A DNA stretch of 64,000 nt from CAINVV01 sp037137375 (GTDB lineage Bacteria; Bacteroidota; Bacteroidia; Bacteroidales; Prolixibacteraceae): contig JBAXKJ010000008.1 of the NCBI GenBank assembly GCA_037137375.1, positions 102,312-166,311 on the forward strand, read 5' to 3'. The number at the start of each line of letters is the position of its first letter. Positions within the stretch are counted from its first letter, which is position 1. Position numbers and translations under genes: made by a program. Under the pieces are notes generated by a model. It searched no databases and had not been told where the DNA came from. It saw only the letters and a program-made list of their open reading frames with translations. This document shows, piece by piece, positions 36,184 through 45,492 of the stretch.

Positions 36184-37368
36184 GTGGGAATATTACAAGA
36201 AAAACTTTCGAAATTTGATCTGCCACAGAAAATAATTGAAGCAGGTATTTACCCCTATTTCAGGGTAATAGAATCAGATCAGGATACCGTTGTTAAAATC
36301 AATGGCAAGCAAGTGTTGATGTTCGGATCGAACAGTTACCTGGGCCTTACCAATGATCCCCGGATCAAGGAAGCTTCCAAAAAAGCGATCGATAAATATG
36401 GAACCGGCTGTGCAGGGTCCAGATTTTTAAATGGCACGCTTGACATTCACATCGAATTGGAAGAGAAACTGGCCAAACTGACAGGTAAAGAAGGCGCCCT
36501 CTGCTACAGCACCGGATTTCAGGTAAATCTTGGCGTTGTTTCAGTCTTGACCGGACGAAGTGACCACTTGCTACTCGACGAACTCGATCATGCTTCTATC
36601 ATCGAAGGAAGTCGGCTCTCTTTTTCCAGGGTGCTGAAATTTCAGCACAACGACATGAAGTCGCTCGAAAGCAAACTGAAACACTGCACACCCGAAAGCA
36701 TCAAACTCATCGTTGTGGATGGAATTTTCTCCATGGAAGGAGATATTGTAAAACTTCCTGCCATCGTTAAACTCGCTGAGAAATATAATGCCACAATAAT
36801 GGTCGATGATGCCCACTCTCTTGGCGTGATCGGCGTAAACGGATCAGGAACAGCTTCTCATTTTGGTCTGACCGACAAGGTGGATCTTATCATGGGGACT
36901 TTCTCCAAATCTTTTGCTTCTCTTGGTGGATTTATTGCCTCCGATTCCAGTACGATCAATTTCCTCAAACATAATTCACGTTCACTGATCTTCAGTGCCA
37001 GCATGACACCCGCCTCTGCTGCAACAGTACTGAAAGCCATCGAAATCATGGAGAGTGAACCTGAAAGGATCCAACATCTTTGGGAAATAACTAATTATGC
37101 CTTGAAAGGCTTTAAATCAAAGGGTTTCGACACAGGAAAATCAGAGACGCCCATTATCCCTCTATTTATTCGGGACGATACAAAAGCCTTATTTCTTACC
37201 AAGATGTTGCTCGAAGACGGCGTTTTTGTCAATCCGGTCGTCTCTCCAGGCGTTCCAAAAGAGTGTAGCCTCATCAGGTACTCACTCATGGCCACACATA
37301 CAAAAGAACAGGTTGAGATTTCCATCGAGAAAATCAGCAAGGCAGCTAAAGCACTCGGAATAATTTAA
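36184..37368 (+). CDS. spt: Serine palmitoyltransferase (alpha-oxoamine synthase family)
   Basis: This 394-residue PLP enzyme starts at GTG. It condenses serine with a fatty acyl-CoA, the first step of sphingolipid synthesis. The N-terminus (MGILQEKLSKFDLPQKIIEAG.YPYFRVIES) and KYGTGCAGSRFLNGTLDIHIELE closely resemble the Bacteroides Spt as I know it. DDAHSLG and the PLP lysine in GTFSKSFASLGGF are present. 2-amino-3-ketobutyrate CoA ligase is the main alternative; the Bacteroides-like start and the SDR gene 4 bases downstream favour Spt. Confidence 0.85.
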   Translation: MGILQEKLSKFDLPQKIIEAGIYPYFRVIESDQDTVVKINGKQVLMFGSNSYLGLTNDPRIKEASKKAIDKYGTGCAGSRFLNGTLDIHIELEEKLAKLTGKEGALCYSTGFQVNLGVVSVLTGRSDHLLLDELDHASIIEGSRLSFSRVLKFQHNDMKSLESKLKHCTPESIKLIVVDGIFSMEGDIVKLPAIVKLAEKYNATIMVDDAHSLGVIGVNGSGTASHFGLTDKVDLIMGTFSKSFASLGGFIASDSSTINFLKHNSRSLIFSASMTPASAATVLKAIEIMESEPERIQHLWEITNYALKGFKSKGFDTGKSETPIIPLFIRDDTKALFLTKMLLEDGVFVNPVVSPGVPKECSLIRYSLMATHTKEQVEISIEKISKAAKALGII

Positions 37369-37372
37369 TTTC

Positions 37373-38182
37373 ATGGAAAAAGTCATTTTCATTACTGGCA
37401 TTTCATCAGGTTTTGGTAAAGTCACCGCCTCACTTCTTGCCGCACAAGGCCATATCGTTTACGGCACTGTGCGCAAGGATACCAATACCGATCCGGCAGT
37501 AAATGCAGTGATCATGGATCTTTCAGATGGAGATTCCATCATTTCGGCGGTAAATAAAGTGGTGAGCAAAGAGGGGCGAATTGATGTGCTGATCAACAAT
37601 GCGGGAATGCACACTGGCGGACCGATTGAAACACTTCCACTGGATACCATTAAGCTGCAGATGAATACCAATTTTATCGGGCTGGTTCAGCTTACCCAGC
37701 TGGTTTTACCGGTGATGCGCAAACAGGGCGGTGGTAAAATAATCAACTTCAGTTCTATCGGTGGACTCATGGGCCTACCCTACCAAGGAATCTACTCTGC
37801 AGGGAAATTTGCCATCGAAGGTTTCAGCGAAGCCCTTCGGATGGAAGTCAAAGAATTCAACATCAAGGTAGTAGTCATTAATCCAGGTGACTTTAATACA
37901 AGTAATACTGCCAATCGCCGCGGATTTCTTGCCCCTACCGGGGATAGCGATCCTTACAAATCTCAGTTCGCCAAGACCCTGTCAGTCATCGAGAAAGATG
38001 AGACCAAGGGCTGGAAACCGGAGATTCTGGCAAAAAAACTGGTCAGGATCGTGGAATGCTCTAATCCACGTCAAAACTATGTCATCGCTTCTTTTGAACA
38101 AAAACTAGCCGTGGTGATCAAATATATCTTACCAGGAAAGCTCTTCAGCAAAATTCTGCGGGATCATTACGGGATCAAATAG
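37373..38182 (+). CDS. Short-chain dehydrogenase; possible 3-ketosphinganine reductase
   Basis: This 269-residue SDR has the cofactor loop ITGISSGFGKVTA, NNAG in VLINNAGMHTGG, the catalytic serine in INFSSIGGLMG and YSAGK with Tyr and Lys. Lengths fit classical SDRs; the extended C-terminus carries a hydrophobic stretch (LAVVIKYILPGKLFSKIL), suggesting membrane contact. It starts 4 bases after spt, so the two are cotranscribed. Reduction of the Spt product 3-ketosphinganine is the obvious candidate role, inferred from position. Confidence 0.85.
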   Translation: MEKVIFITGISSGFGKVTASLLAAQGHIVYGTVRKDTNTDPAVNAVIMDLSDGDSIISAVNKVVSKEGRIDVLINNAGMHTGGPIETLPLDTIKLQMNTNFIGLVQLTQLVLPVMRKQGGGKIINFSSIGGLMGLPYQGIYSAGKFAIEGFSEALRMEVKEFNIKVVVINPGDFNTSNTANRRGFLAPTGDSDPYKSQFAKTLSVIEKDETKGWKPEILAKKLVRIVECSNPRQNYVIASFEQKLAVVIKYILPGKLFSKILRDHYGIK

Positions 38183-38203
38183 CTCGCTGAGGTTTACTTT
38201 CCT

Positions 38204-38764
38204 TTATTTCACCAAAGGTGTGCCAAATGGGAGAACAGTCTTCCCTGCCACGTCGTTCAGGATAATGGCTGCCATCATATACCAGGCAGAAAAAGCACAG
38301 ACAAAAAGCTCATATCCAGCCACTTTATTCCATATTGGATCGACGAAATGACCAATATCCAAGAGTATGAATCCAAGCAAAAGCGTTAGGAAGGTAATGG
38401 CCATGGCCGTGTGAATGCGCAATGATGCGACAAACATGATAGCCGTATAGAGTGTCCAGCCAACCAGATAATACCCCACGTCAGTCGTACTTGATTCATA
38501 AATCTTGTAGAAATTTAACATCCAGATGATTCCGAGACCAATCCAGAAACTGCCGTAAGCAACAAAAGCACTGTACCCGAAATTATTTCCCGTCTTCTGT
38601 TCCTGAAAACCTGCGATTAACTGCGCCATGCCGCCAAAAATAAAACCCATGGCAACTACAGGGCCAAGGCCCATGAGTCCAATGTTGTGAAACTGCAGTA
38701 AAATTGTTGTCATCCCGAAACCTGCAAGTCCTACAACCGCAGGATTACCCATCTTTTTTTCCAT
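38204..38764 (-). CDS. Acetate/succinate transporter, GPR1/FUN34/YaaH (SatP) family
   Basis: This 186-residue protein has six hydrophobic helices. The family start NPAVVGLAGFGMTTILLQFHNIG (usual motif NPAPLGL) and the segment FIFGGMAQLIAGFQEQKTGNNFGYSAFVAYGSFWIGLG are clear. It should carry monocarboxylates such as acetate, or succinate, through the inner membrane. It is a single gene, convergent with the SDR gene. Confidence 0.93.
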   Translation of the reverse strand: MEKKMGNPAVVGLAGFGMTTILLQFHNIGLMGLGPVVAMGFIFGGMAQLIAGFQEQKTGNNFGYSAFVAYGSFWIGLGIIWMLNFYKIYESSTTDVGYYLVGWTLYTAIMFVASLRIHTAMAITFLTLLLGFILLDIGHFVDPIWNKVAGYELFVCAFSAWYMMAAIILNDVAGKTVLPFGTPLVK

Positions 38765-38844
38765 AAAATGTAGTTTTTAGTTCGGGTAAATATATAATAA
38801 ATTATCTGTGTTTATAAATGGTGGACATTTATACGATTAATTCA

Positions 38845-38966
38845 CTCCAGTGCGGATGGCGCTTCAGTGGCTTTCGTTCCTGCGGGTAGTGCTCCAGAGG
38901 GTAACGCTCCTGCAGATTTGCAATCTGCTGGTAAAGGTATGCCAGCGGATGGCAATTCCACTGGAG
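38845..38966. repeat. Short palindromic element with terminal inverted repeats (REP-like)
   Basis: CTCCAGTG at 38845-38852 and CACTGGAG at 38959-38966 form terminal inverted repeats around 106 bases. Inside are further near-palindromes, including CAGATTTGCAATCTG at about 38912-38926, and a direct repeat GCGGATGGC (38852-38860 and 38945-38953). Two overlapping minus-strand open frames across it look like by-products of the repeat, not genes. It resembles the small mobile palindromic elements of Bacteroidota genomes. The rest of the gap 38765-39076 shows nothing else. Confidence 0.55.
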
Positions 38967-39076
38967 CAAAATAATAACGAAATCGAAAAATGAAAAATGA
39001 CCCCTCGTAACAGTTATATTCAGGAGATAAATTAACTTTATAACCATAGAATTGACGAATCATACCTATTACTCCA

Positions 39077-41635
39077 ATGAAAAACGAATCAAAGAGTCAG
39101 CTTTCGCGCAGGAATTTCCTCAGGAGTGCCGCGTCAGGCACATCATTTCTTGTCCTTGCCCCTACTGCCAACCTTTTTGCAGGCAATGTCAGCGAAGGTT
39201 TTGTCTGGACTACGGAGGCTTCGAAATTTAAGATACACATGATCGGTCAGGCACACATCGACCCGGTTTGGCTTTGGCACTGGTCTGAAGGAATCTCCGT
39301 TGTTCACAGCACTTTTCAGTCGGCCCTCGACAGGATGAAGGAAGAACCTGATTTCAAGTTTACAGCCAGCTCGGCTCAGTTTTATGTGTGGGTAGCAGAA
39401 AATGATCCTGCCATGCTGAAAGAAATCCGCAAACGGGTGGATGAAGGACGCTGGAGCATTCCGGGTGGTTGGTGGGTCGAACCAGATATGAATATCCCTT
39501 CCGGGGAGGCGATGGTCAGGCAGGGACTCTACGGTCAGCTGACCTTCCAGAAATTGCTGGGGCACCGCTCGAAAGTTGCCTACAATCCTGATTCATTTGG
39601 ACATACAGGCAACCTGCCACAGATTATCACCAAACAGGGAATGGAAAATTACATCTTCATGCGTCCGGGTATCCGGGAGAAAACCTTGCCATCCGATCTG
39701 TTCTGGTGGGAAGGCACCGATGGCACAAAAGTCCTGACCTATCGCATCCAGTTTAGTTACAATGACAGCGGATCTGTTCATTCCCGGGTCGAAAATTTGG
39801 TAGCGCAATACGGGAACCAGCCGATGAAGAATTTCATGGCGTATTACGGAGCCGGCGACCATGGTGGCGGGGCAACGAAAGTCAACATTAGTTCAATCAA
39901 TGAATTAAGAATAGAAAAGGGTGCGCCGAAGGTCCTCTACAGCACTCCTGATACATATTTTAAGGAAGCCCGCGAAGAGAATAATCCCAATCTACCAACC
40001 ATCAAGGACGACCTTCAGCATCATGCAGTAGGCTGTTATACTGCGGAATCCGAGATCAAGAAAGGCAACCGTCATTCGGAAGCAGCGCTTGTTGCAGCCG
40101 AGAAAATCTCCGCAATCGGATCTGTCGCCTGGGTGGCACATTATCCAAAACAAGAGCTCACCGCAGCATGGCATAAGGTCCTCTTCCTGCAGTTTCATGA
40201 CAGTCTGGCCGGATCTTCGCTCTTCGATCATTCGCAGTCCGCCCGCGAGGGATACGGATATGCACAGGACATTGCCCACCAATCGACCTTCATGGCTGTT
40301 CAGAAACTCGAATGGCAGGTCGCTGCCGAGGATCCGGATTCACAGTATCTTCTGGTCTTTAATCCACATGCATGGGAAGTCAGTGGCAACATCGAATACG
40401 ATTACAACTGGGGAACCACTCATAAGTCTTCCAGGGTCGACGACGAGATAGGCAATGCACTCCCGCACCAGTGGGCACCTGGTTCTTCCGAGGCTGGAAG
40501 CAGGAAAAAACTGGTGGTAAGCATGGCGGTTCCAGCGATGGGCTACCGCCAGCTCCGCTTGTGGGATGGAGAGAATCCTGCATCAAAGCAGATAGTTAAA
40601 GTCACTGAGAATACACTGGAAAACGAGTTCGTTAAATTACAAATCTCCTATAACGGTTCTATAGGATTGTACGATAAAGTCAATGGGAAGAACCTGTTTT
40701 CCGGAGGTGATACCGGCTGTAAGGCAATCATCATCGATGATCCGAGCGATACCTGGAGTCACGACATCAAGACCTTCAACAAGGAGATCGGCGCCTTCGG
40801 CAATGCCTCCATCAAAATCCTGGAAGAGGGACTTTTGCGGGGTAAGATCAGATCTATTGCGACTTATGGAAATTCGACACTAACCATCGACTGGATCCTA
40901 TATGCAGGATCCAGAAATCCCGAAGCTCAGGTGACGCTCGACTGGCATGAACACCTGAAGATGTTGAAATTTAGCTTCCCGGTCGAGGTGGAATCGCCGG
41001 TAGCAACTTATGAAACCTCTTACGGAACCATCATTCGCACCACCAATGGTGACGAGGATCCGGGTCAGCGGTGGATTGATGTGACCGGCAAAACAGGTGC
41101 CGGCAATTATGGACTAGCTGTTTTCAATGATGCCAAATACGGGTACAGTGTAACTGGAAGCGATATGCGAATCTCGGTAGCACGGTCGGCAGTTTATGCC
41201 CATCACAATCCTAAAGTACTGGACATGAAAGCCGAACATTTGTGGATGGATCAGGGGATACAAACCTTCAGGATGATCCTTGTACCACATAAAGGAAACT
41301 GGCAACACAGCAACCTGGTTAGAATCGCTGAGGAAATGATGGCTCCTTGCGTCCCCATTTATCAGGGAATTCACAAGGGCACCCTTCCAAAATCAGGATC
41401 ATTCCTTTCTGTCGATGCGGCTAATATTATTGTTTCTGCCGTTAAACAGGCAGAAAATGGGGAAGATCTTATCCTTCGATGTGTTGAAACCAATGGAACG
41501 GCTATTGTAGCCAATCTGGATCTTAATTTTGCCAAAAAGAAATGGACTGGAAATTTCAGGCCTTATGAGATCAAGACGCTTCGGATGGATACCAAGTCCG
41601 GAAATATCAGGGAAGTAAATCTTCTCGAAGAGTAA
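39077..41635 (+). CDS. GH38 alpha-mannosidase, Tat-exported
   Basis: This 852-residue enzyme starts with a twin-arginine signal (SRRNFLRSAASGTSFLVLAP). The GH38 N-terminal domain has metal ligands in GQAHIDPVWLWHWSEG (His60, Asp62) and the nucleophile Asp172 in YNPDSFGHTGNLPQI. A helical middle region (LQFHDSLAGSS) and the C-terminal beta-sandwich follow. GH38 cleaves alpha-linked mannose from N-glycans or other mannosides. Tat export implies folding in the cytoplasm, perhaps to load its divalent metal. It lies 24 bases upstream of the fucosidase frame, and the two probably work on the same host or plant glycans. Confidence 0.93.
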   Translation: MKNESKSQLSRRNFLRSAASGTSFLVLAPTANLFAGNVSEGFVWTTEASKFKIHMIGQAHIDPVWLWHWSEGISVVHSTFQSALDRMKEEPDFKFTASSAQFYVWVAENDPAMLKEIRKRVDEGRWSIPGGWWVEPDMNIPSGEAMVRQGLYGQLTFQKLLGHRSKVAYNPDSFGHTGNLPQIITKQGMENYIFMRPGIREKTLPSDLFWWEGTDGTKVLTYRIQFSYNDSGSVHSRVENLVAQYGNQPMKNFMAYYGAGDHGGGATKVNISSINELRIEKGAPKVLYSTPDTYFKEAREENNPNLPTIKDDLQHHAVGCYTAESEIKKGNRHSEAALVAAEKISAIGSVAWVAHYPKQELTAAWHKVLFLQFHDSLAGSSLFDHSQSAREGYGYAQDIAHQSTFMAVQKLEWQVAAEDPDSQYLLVFNPHAWEVSGNIEYDYNWGTTHKSSRVDDEIGNALPHQWAPGSSEAGSRKKLVVSMAVPAMGYRQLRLWDGENPASKQIVKVTENTLENEFVKLQISYNGSIGLYDKVNGKNLFSGGDTGCKAIIIDDPSDTWSHDIKTFNKEIGAFGNASIKILEEGLLRGKIRSIATYGNSTLTIDWILYAGSRNPEAQVTLDWHEHLKMLKFSFPVEVESPVATYETSYGTIIRTTNGDEDPGQRWIDVTGKTGAGNYGLAVFNDAKYGYSVTGSDMRISVARSAVYAHHNPKVLDMKAEHLWMDQGIQTFRMILVPHKGNWQHSNLVRIAEEMMAPCVPIYQGIHKGTLPKSGSFLSVDAANIIVSAVKQAENGEDLILRCVETNGTAIVANLDLNFAKKKWTGNFRPYEIKTLRMDTKSGNIREVNLLEE

Positions 41636-41651
41636 AATTGCTTCAGGTAAC

Positions 41652-41681
41652 TTGAAAAGTTGTTTTTATTGCCTATTTTTC
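41652..41681 (+). promoter_or_regulatory. Promoter of the GH29 fucosidase gene
   Basis: TTG (41652-41654) is followed after 19 bases by TATTTTTC (41674-41681), a one-mismatch TAnnTTTG. It lies 38 bases before the ATG at 41720, so the fucosidase can be expressed apart from the mannosidase. Confidence 0.55.
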
Positions 41682-41719
41682 GTAAACAAAATTATCAACA
41701 TTTAAACCAGAATTATCTT

Positions 41720-43081
41720 ATGAAAAAAAGATCAATGTTCAGGATGACCATCCTGGCTTTAACTATTCTTCTCACACTTCAGGGGATGGCTCAGTCCAAT
41801 TACAAAACTGAAACGCCAGAGCAGAAGGCCAAGCGTATGGCTTGGTGGACAGATGCCCGATTTGGGATGTTTATTCACTGGGGACTCTACGCCTTACCCG
41901 CCCGTCACGAATGGGTAAAGAACAATGAGCGAATGACCAATGAGCAGTATCAGAAGTATTTCGAAGAATACAATCCCGATCTGTACAACCCGAAAGAGTG
42001 GGCCCGTATGGCTAAGGAAGCCGGCATGAAGTATGTGGTACTGACTGCTAAACACCATGAGGGATTCTGTAATTTCGATTCAAAATTTACTGATTACAAG
42101 ACTACCAACACCAAGTTTGGCAGGGATGTCGTCAAGGAATATGTCGAAGCCCTCAGAGGCGAAGGATTAAGGGTCGGGTTCTATTATTCGTTGATTGACT
42201 GGCACCATCCCGACTATACCATCGACCGGGTTCACCCACAGCGTCAGGAATCTGATTCCGCTTATGCCAGGCTGAACAAGGGGAAAGATATGGCCAAATA
42301 CCGCGAATATCTGAAAAACCAGGTTCGTGAGCTGCTCACCAACTATGGGCAGATTGATGTGATCTGGTTCGATTTCTCCTTTCCTGGTAAGAATGGCAAG
42401 GGTCACGACGACTGGGATTCAGAGGGATTGCTGAAAATGGTCCGTCAGTTGCAACCGAATATTATCATTGATGACCGTCTCGACCTGAAGGACAAGGACT
42501 ATGGATGGGATTTCGAATCTCCTGAGCAATACAAGGTCGAAAAATGGCCGGAACACAATGGACAAAAAGTATATTGGGAAACCTGTCAGACCTTCTCCGG
42601 ATCATGGGGCTACTACCGTGATGAAACCAGTTGGAAGAATCCTGCTCAATTACTTGAGTTGTTAATTGAATCAGTTGGGAAAGGTGGAAATCTGTTGCTG
42701 AATGTCGGACCAACCGCCCGCGGATTATTCGACTATCGCGCCCAGGACAGGTTAAAAGCCATGGGTGAATGGATGAAATACAACAACCGTTCAATCTATG
42801 GATGTACAGAAGCTCCGGCGGAATTTGTTGCTCCGGCTAATACGCTTCTGACTTATAATGCCAAGACAAACAGACTATATATCCACTTGCTGGCCTATCC
42901 GATGGGCAATCTGAAGTTGAAAAATGTAGCAGACAAGGTAAAATATATTCAATTTCTGCACGATGCTTCGGAAGTTAAATATCGCGCCGGCAGCGGCGAA
43001 GAGAGCAAGAATCTTAATCTATCCTTGCCAGTATTGAAACCACCTATGGAGATTCCAGTCTTGGAGGTGATCCTGAAGTAA
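41720..43081 (+). CDS. GH29 alpha-L-fucosidase, exported
   Basis: ATG 41720 is chosen because it opens a signal peptide (MKKRSMFRMTILALTILLTLQGMAQ); a start at 41660 would put 20 extra residues before it and would cover the promoter. The catalytic domain has WWTDARFGMFIHWGLYALPARHEW, AKEAGMKYVVLTAKHHEGFCNFDS and the nucleophile aspartate in VIWFDFSF. LLLNVGPTARG closes the barrel, and a beta-sandwich of about 100 residues follows. It removes alpha-L-fucose from glycans. The gene ends 17 bases before a strong terminator. Confidence 0.95.
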   Translation: MKKRSMFRMTILALTILLTLQGMAQSNYKTETPEQKAKRMAWWTDARFGMFIHWGLYALPARHEWVKNNERMTNEQYQKYFEEYNPDLYNPKEWARMAKEAGMKYVVLTAKHHEGFCNFDSKFTDYKTTNTKFGRDVVKEYVEALRGEGLRVGFYYSLIDWHHPDYTIDRVHPQRQESDSAYARLNKGKDMAKYREYLKNQVRELLTNYGQIDVIWFDFSFPGKNGKGHDDWDSEGLLKMVRQLQPNIIIDDRLDLKDKDYGWDFESPEQYKVEKWPEHNGQKVYWETCQTFSGSWGYYRDETSWKNPAQLLELLIESVGKGGNLLLNVGPTARGLFDYRAQDRLKAMGEWMKYNNRSIYGCTEAPAEFVAPANTLLTYNAKTNRLYIHLLAYPMGNLKLKNVADKVKYIQFLHDASEVKYRAGSGEESKNLNLSLPVLKPPMEIPVLEVILK

Positions 43082-43097
43082 TCGATTACAATCTATC

Positions 43098-43160
43098 AAG
43101 TTTCCAAAGTTTTAGCTGTATGCAAATTATGCACGTAGATAAAACTTTGGAAACTTTTTT
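43098..43160. terminator. Bidirectional terminator between the fucosidase and glpF genes
   Basis: A perfect 17-base stem (43098-43114 with 43140-43156, AAGTTTCCAAAGTTTTA on the left) surrounds a 25-base loop that has its own small palindrome TGCAAATTATGCA. TTTT follows on the plus strand. It lies between convergent genes. Confidence 0.85.
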
Positions 43161-43164
43161 ATTA

Positions 43165-43875
43165 TTAGCTCTTTAGTAAAAGGAACAACACAACTGCAGA
43201 AACTGCACCCAGGAAAGGTCCAAGGATCGGTACCCAGGCATATTTCCAATCGCTGTCGCGTTTGTTCGGGATAGGCAGAAATTGGTGCATGATCCGTGGG
43301 CCGAGGTCGCGGGCCGGATTAATGGCATAGCCTGTTGGCCCACCAATGGATAGGCCAATACCAAGGACAACGAGTGCGACCGGAAGGGCATTCAAAGCTC
43401 CCAGTCCAACATCCGGCGCAGCCATATAAAGGACAGCCATAATAAGTACGTGTGTGCCAATAATTTCGGTTAATAAATTGTATCCGTAGCTTCTGATGCT
43501 CGGACCTGAACAGAAAACACCAAGTTTCGTACTACCATCCGTTGTAACATCAAAATGCTTCTTGTAAGCCAGCCAGACGAGACCTGCCCCGAACATGGCC
43601 CCAAGTAGTTGTGCTGCCATATAGGTAAACATCAAGGATGGAGAAAACTTGTGAGCCAGCACAAGCGCTAGCGTAACCGCAGGATTCAGATGAGCTCCGC
43701 TAATCGGCGCCGCAAAAAGAACACCTGTAAATACTCCGATCGCCCATCCGAAAGTAATCACGATCCAGCCACTCTTGTGACCGTTTGTCTTATCAAGCGC
43801 CACATTGGCACAGACGCCTCCTCCCGAAAGAAGGATGATCGCAGTTCCGAAAAATTCTCCAAAAAATGGGTTCAT
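43165..43875 (-). CDS. glpF: Glycerol uptake facilitator (MIP/aquaglyceroporin)
   Basis: This 236-residue channel has six membrane helices and both selectivity boxes, SGAHLNPAVTL and YAINPARDLGPR. The aspartate after the second NPA (NPARD) is typical of glycerol-conducting members rather than pure water channels. It lies 39 bases downstream of glpK in the same orientation, so the pair takes up and traps glycerol. Confidence 0.95.
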   Translation of the reverse strand: MNPFFGEFFGTAIILLSGGGVCANVALDKTNGHKSGWIVITFGWAIGVFTGVLFAAPISGAHLNPAVTLALVLAHKFSPSLMFTYMAAQLLGAMFGAGLVWLAYKKHFDVTTDGSTKLGVFCSGPSIRSYGYNLLTEIIGTHVLIMAVLYMAAPDVGLGALNALPVALVVLGIGLSIGGPTGYAINPARDLGPRIMHQFLPIPNKRDSDWKYAWVPILGPFLGAVSAVVLFLLLKS

Positions 43876-43914
43876 AAGTTGATTAATTATAGTTTTAGGA
43901 TGTTGGTTGTTTGC

Positions 43915-45405
43915 CTATTCTTCTGCCCAGGCTGTAGCTGCTCTGACAGAACGATTCCAGCCGCTGATAAGTGAAATAGTTTCACTCTCCGGAATCCCCG
44001 GCGAAAAAATCCGGTCTATCTGCCATTGCTGACGAATCTCCTGGATATTTTTCCAGTAATTAACCGCCAATCCGGCAAGATAGGCAGCTCCGAGTGCAGT
44101 AGTTTCAGTGATTTTCGGCCTGGCCACTTTGGTTTGAAGGAGATCAGCCTGAAATTGAAGCAGCAAATTGTTGACGGTAGCTCCACCATCAACCCTTAAT
44201 TCTCTGATGGTGACTCCTGAATCCTGTTGCATCGCCAGCAAGACTTCGAGTGTCTGGTAGGCAATACTGTCGAGTGCAGCACGGGCGATATGTGCAGCCG
44301 TCGAACCCCGGGTGATTCCGGTAATCGTGCCACGTGCATGTTGGTTCCAGTAAGGAGCTCCCAATCCTGCAAATGCCGGAACAAAATATACACCGCCACT
44401 ATCCTTGACTTTGGCAACAAGTTTCTCAACATCATTGGATGTTCGGATGACACCCAATCCATCGCGAAGCCATTGAACCACAGCTCCTCCAATAAATATA
44501 CTCCCTTCGAGTGCATAAGTTGTTTCATTCCCGATCTTCCAGGCTACCGTCGTAAGAAGCTTATTTTTTGACTCAATGGGTTTGTCCCCGATATTCATCA
44601 TCATGAAACAGCCTGTCCCATAAGTGTTCTTCACCATTCCGGGCTCGACGCACATCTGCCCGAAAAGCGCAGACTGCTGGTCACCGGCAATTCCGGCAAT
44701 CGCAATGGGTTTGCCAAAACTACCTGAAGTCATGCCATAGACTTCACTTGAAGATCTCACTTCCGGCAGGATGCTGACCGGAATATTGAAAAGCTCGAGT
44801 AATTCGCTGTCCCATTGGAGGGTATTAATATTGAACAGCATAGTCCGTGAAGCATTGGAGACATCTGTGACATGCAATTTTCCATTAGTCAGGTTCCAAA
44901 CCAGCCAAGTGTCGATGGTGCCGAAGGCTAACCGTCCCTTTTTTGCTAATACCCTGGCTCCCTCAACGTTATCAAGAATCCATCTGATCTTGGTGGCGGA
45001 GAAATAGGCATCTGGAATCAGTCCGGTCTTATCCAGGATCATCTTCCCATGACCTTCACTCTTCAGCTGATCACAATACGCTGCCGTTCGTCTGTCTTGC
45101 CAGACAATGGCATTGTAAATGGATTTCCCCGACTTCCGGTCCCACACAACGGTTGTTTCCCTTTGGTTAGTGATGCCCAGTGCAGCTATGTGGTTTCCGC
45201 TAAGCCCTGCCTGGGTCATGGCTTCCACAGCAACGCCTGCCTGGGTAGACCATATTTCTTCGGGATTGTGTTCCACCCAACCCGGTTGCGGGTAAATCTG
45301 AGTGAATTCTTTTTGTGCCGTGGAAACGGGCAAACCATCGTGGTCAAATACAATTGCACGTGAACTGGTAGTACCCTGATCTAGTGCCAGAATAAATTTT
45401 TTCAT
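43915..45405 (-). CDS. glpK: Glycerol kinase
   Basis: This 496-residue FGGY kinase phosphorylates glycerol to glycerol-3-phosphate. Motifs include LALDQGTTSSRAIVFDHDG, NQRETTVVWDRKSG, GIAGDQQSALFGQMC, KNTYGTGCFMMMN and LRVDGGATVNNLLLQFQADLL. Length is that of the family. It is the first gene of glpK-glpF. No glycerol-3-phosphate dehydrogenase gene is near. The 87 bases upstream contain A/T-rich runs and TAATTTG, one base short of a -7 box. Confidence 0.97.
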   Translation of the reverse strand: MKKFILALDQGTTSSRAIVFDHDGLPVSTAQKEFTQIYPQPGWVEHNPEEIWSTQAGVAVEAMTQAGLSGNHIAALGITNQRETTVVWDRKSGKSIYNAIVWQDRRTAAYCDQLKSEGHGKMILDKTGLIPDAYFSATKIRWILDNVEGARVLAKKGRLAFGTIDTWLVWNLTNGKLHVTDVSNASRTMLFNINTLQWDSELLELFNIPVSILPEVRSSSEVYGMTSGSFGKPIAIAGIAGDQQSALFGQMCVEPGMVKNTYGTGCFMMMNIGDKPIESKNKLLTTVAWKIGNETTYALEGSIFIGGAVVQWLRDGLGVIRTSNDVEKLVAKVKDSGGVYFVPAFAGLGAPYWNQHARGTITGITRGSTAAHIARAALDSIAYQTLEVLLAMQQDSGVTIRELRVDGGATVNNLLLQFQADLLQTKVARPKITETTALGAAYLAGLAVNYWKNIQEIRQQWQIDRIFSPGIPESETISLISGWNRSVRAATAWAEE

Positions 45406-45492
45406 AGTTTAGTGTTTGAAGAACCTGATTCTTGAGGCGAATTTCTCACAGAATTAGCTGCAAATTACTAAAAAAATAAAAATAAAAATTCT

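Noticed and set aside
38829..39063. Two overlapping minus-strand open frames encoding proline-, alanine- and glycine-rich peptides
   Set aside because: They lie across the inverted-repeat element and owe their open frames to its repeated, GC-rich sequence.
45417..45431. Small hairpin AAGAA-CCTGA-TTCTT upstream of glpK
   Set aside because: The stem is only five bases and A/T-rich with no T-run; too weak to call a terminator or operator.
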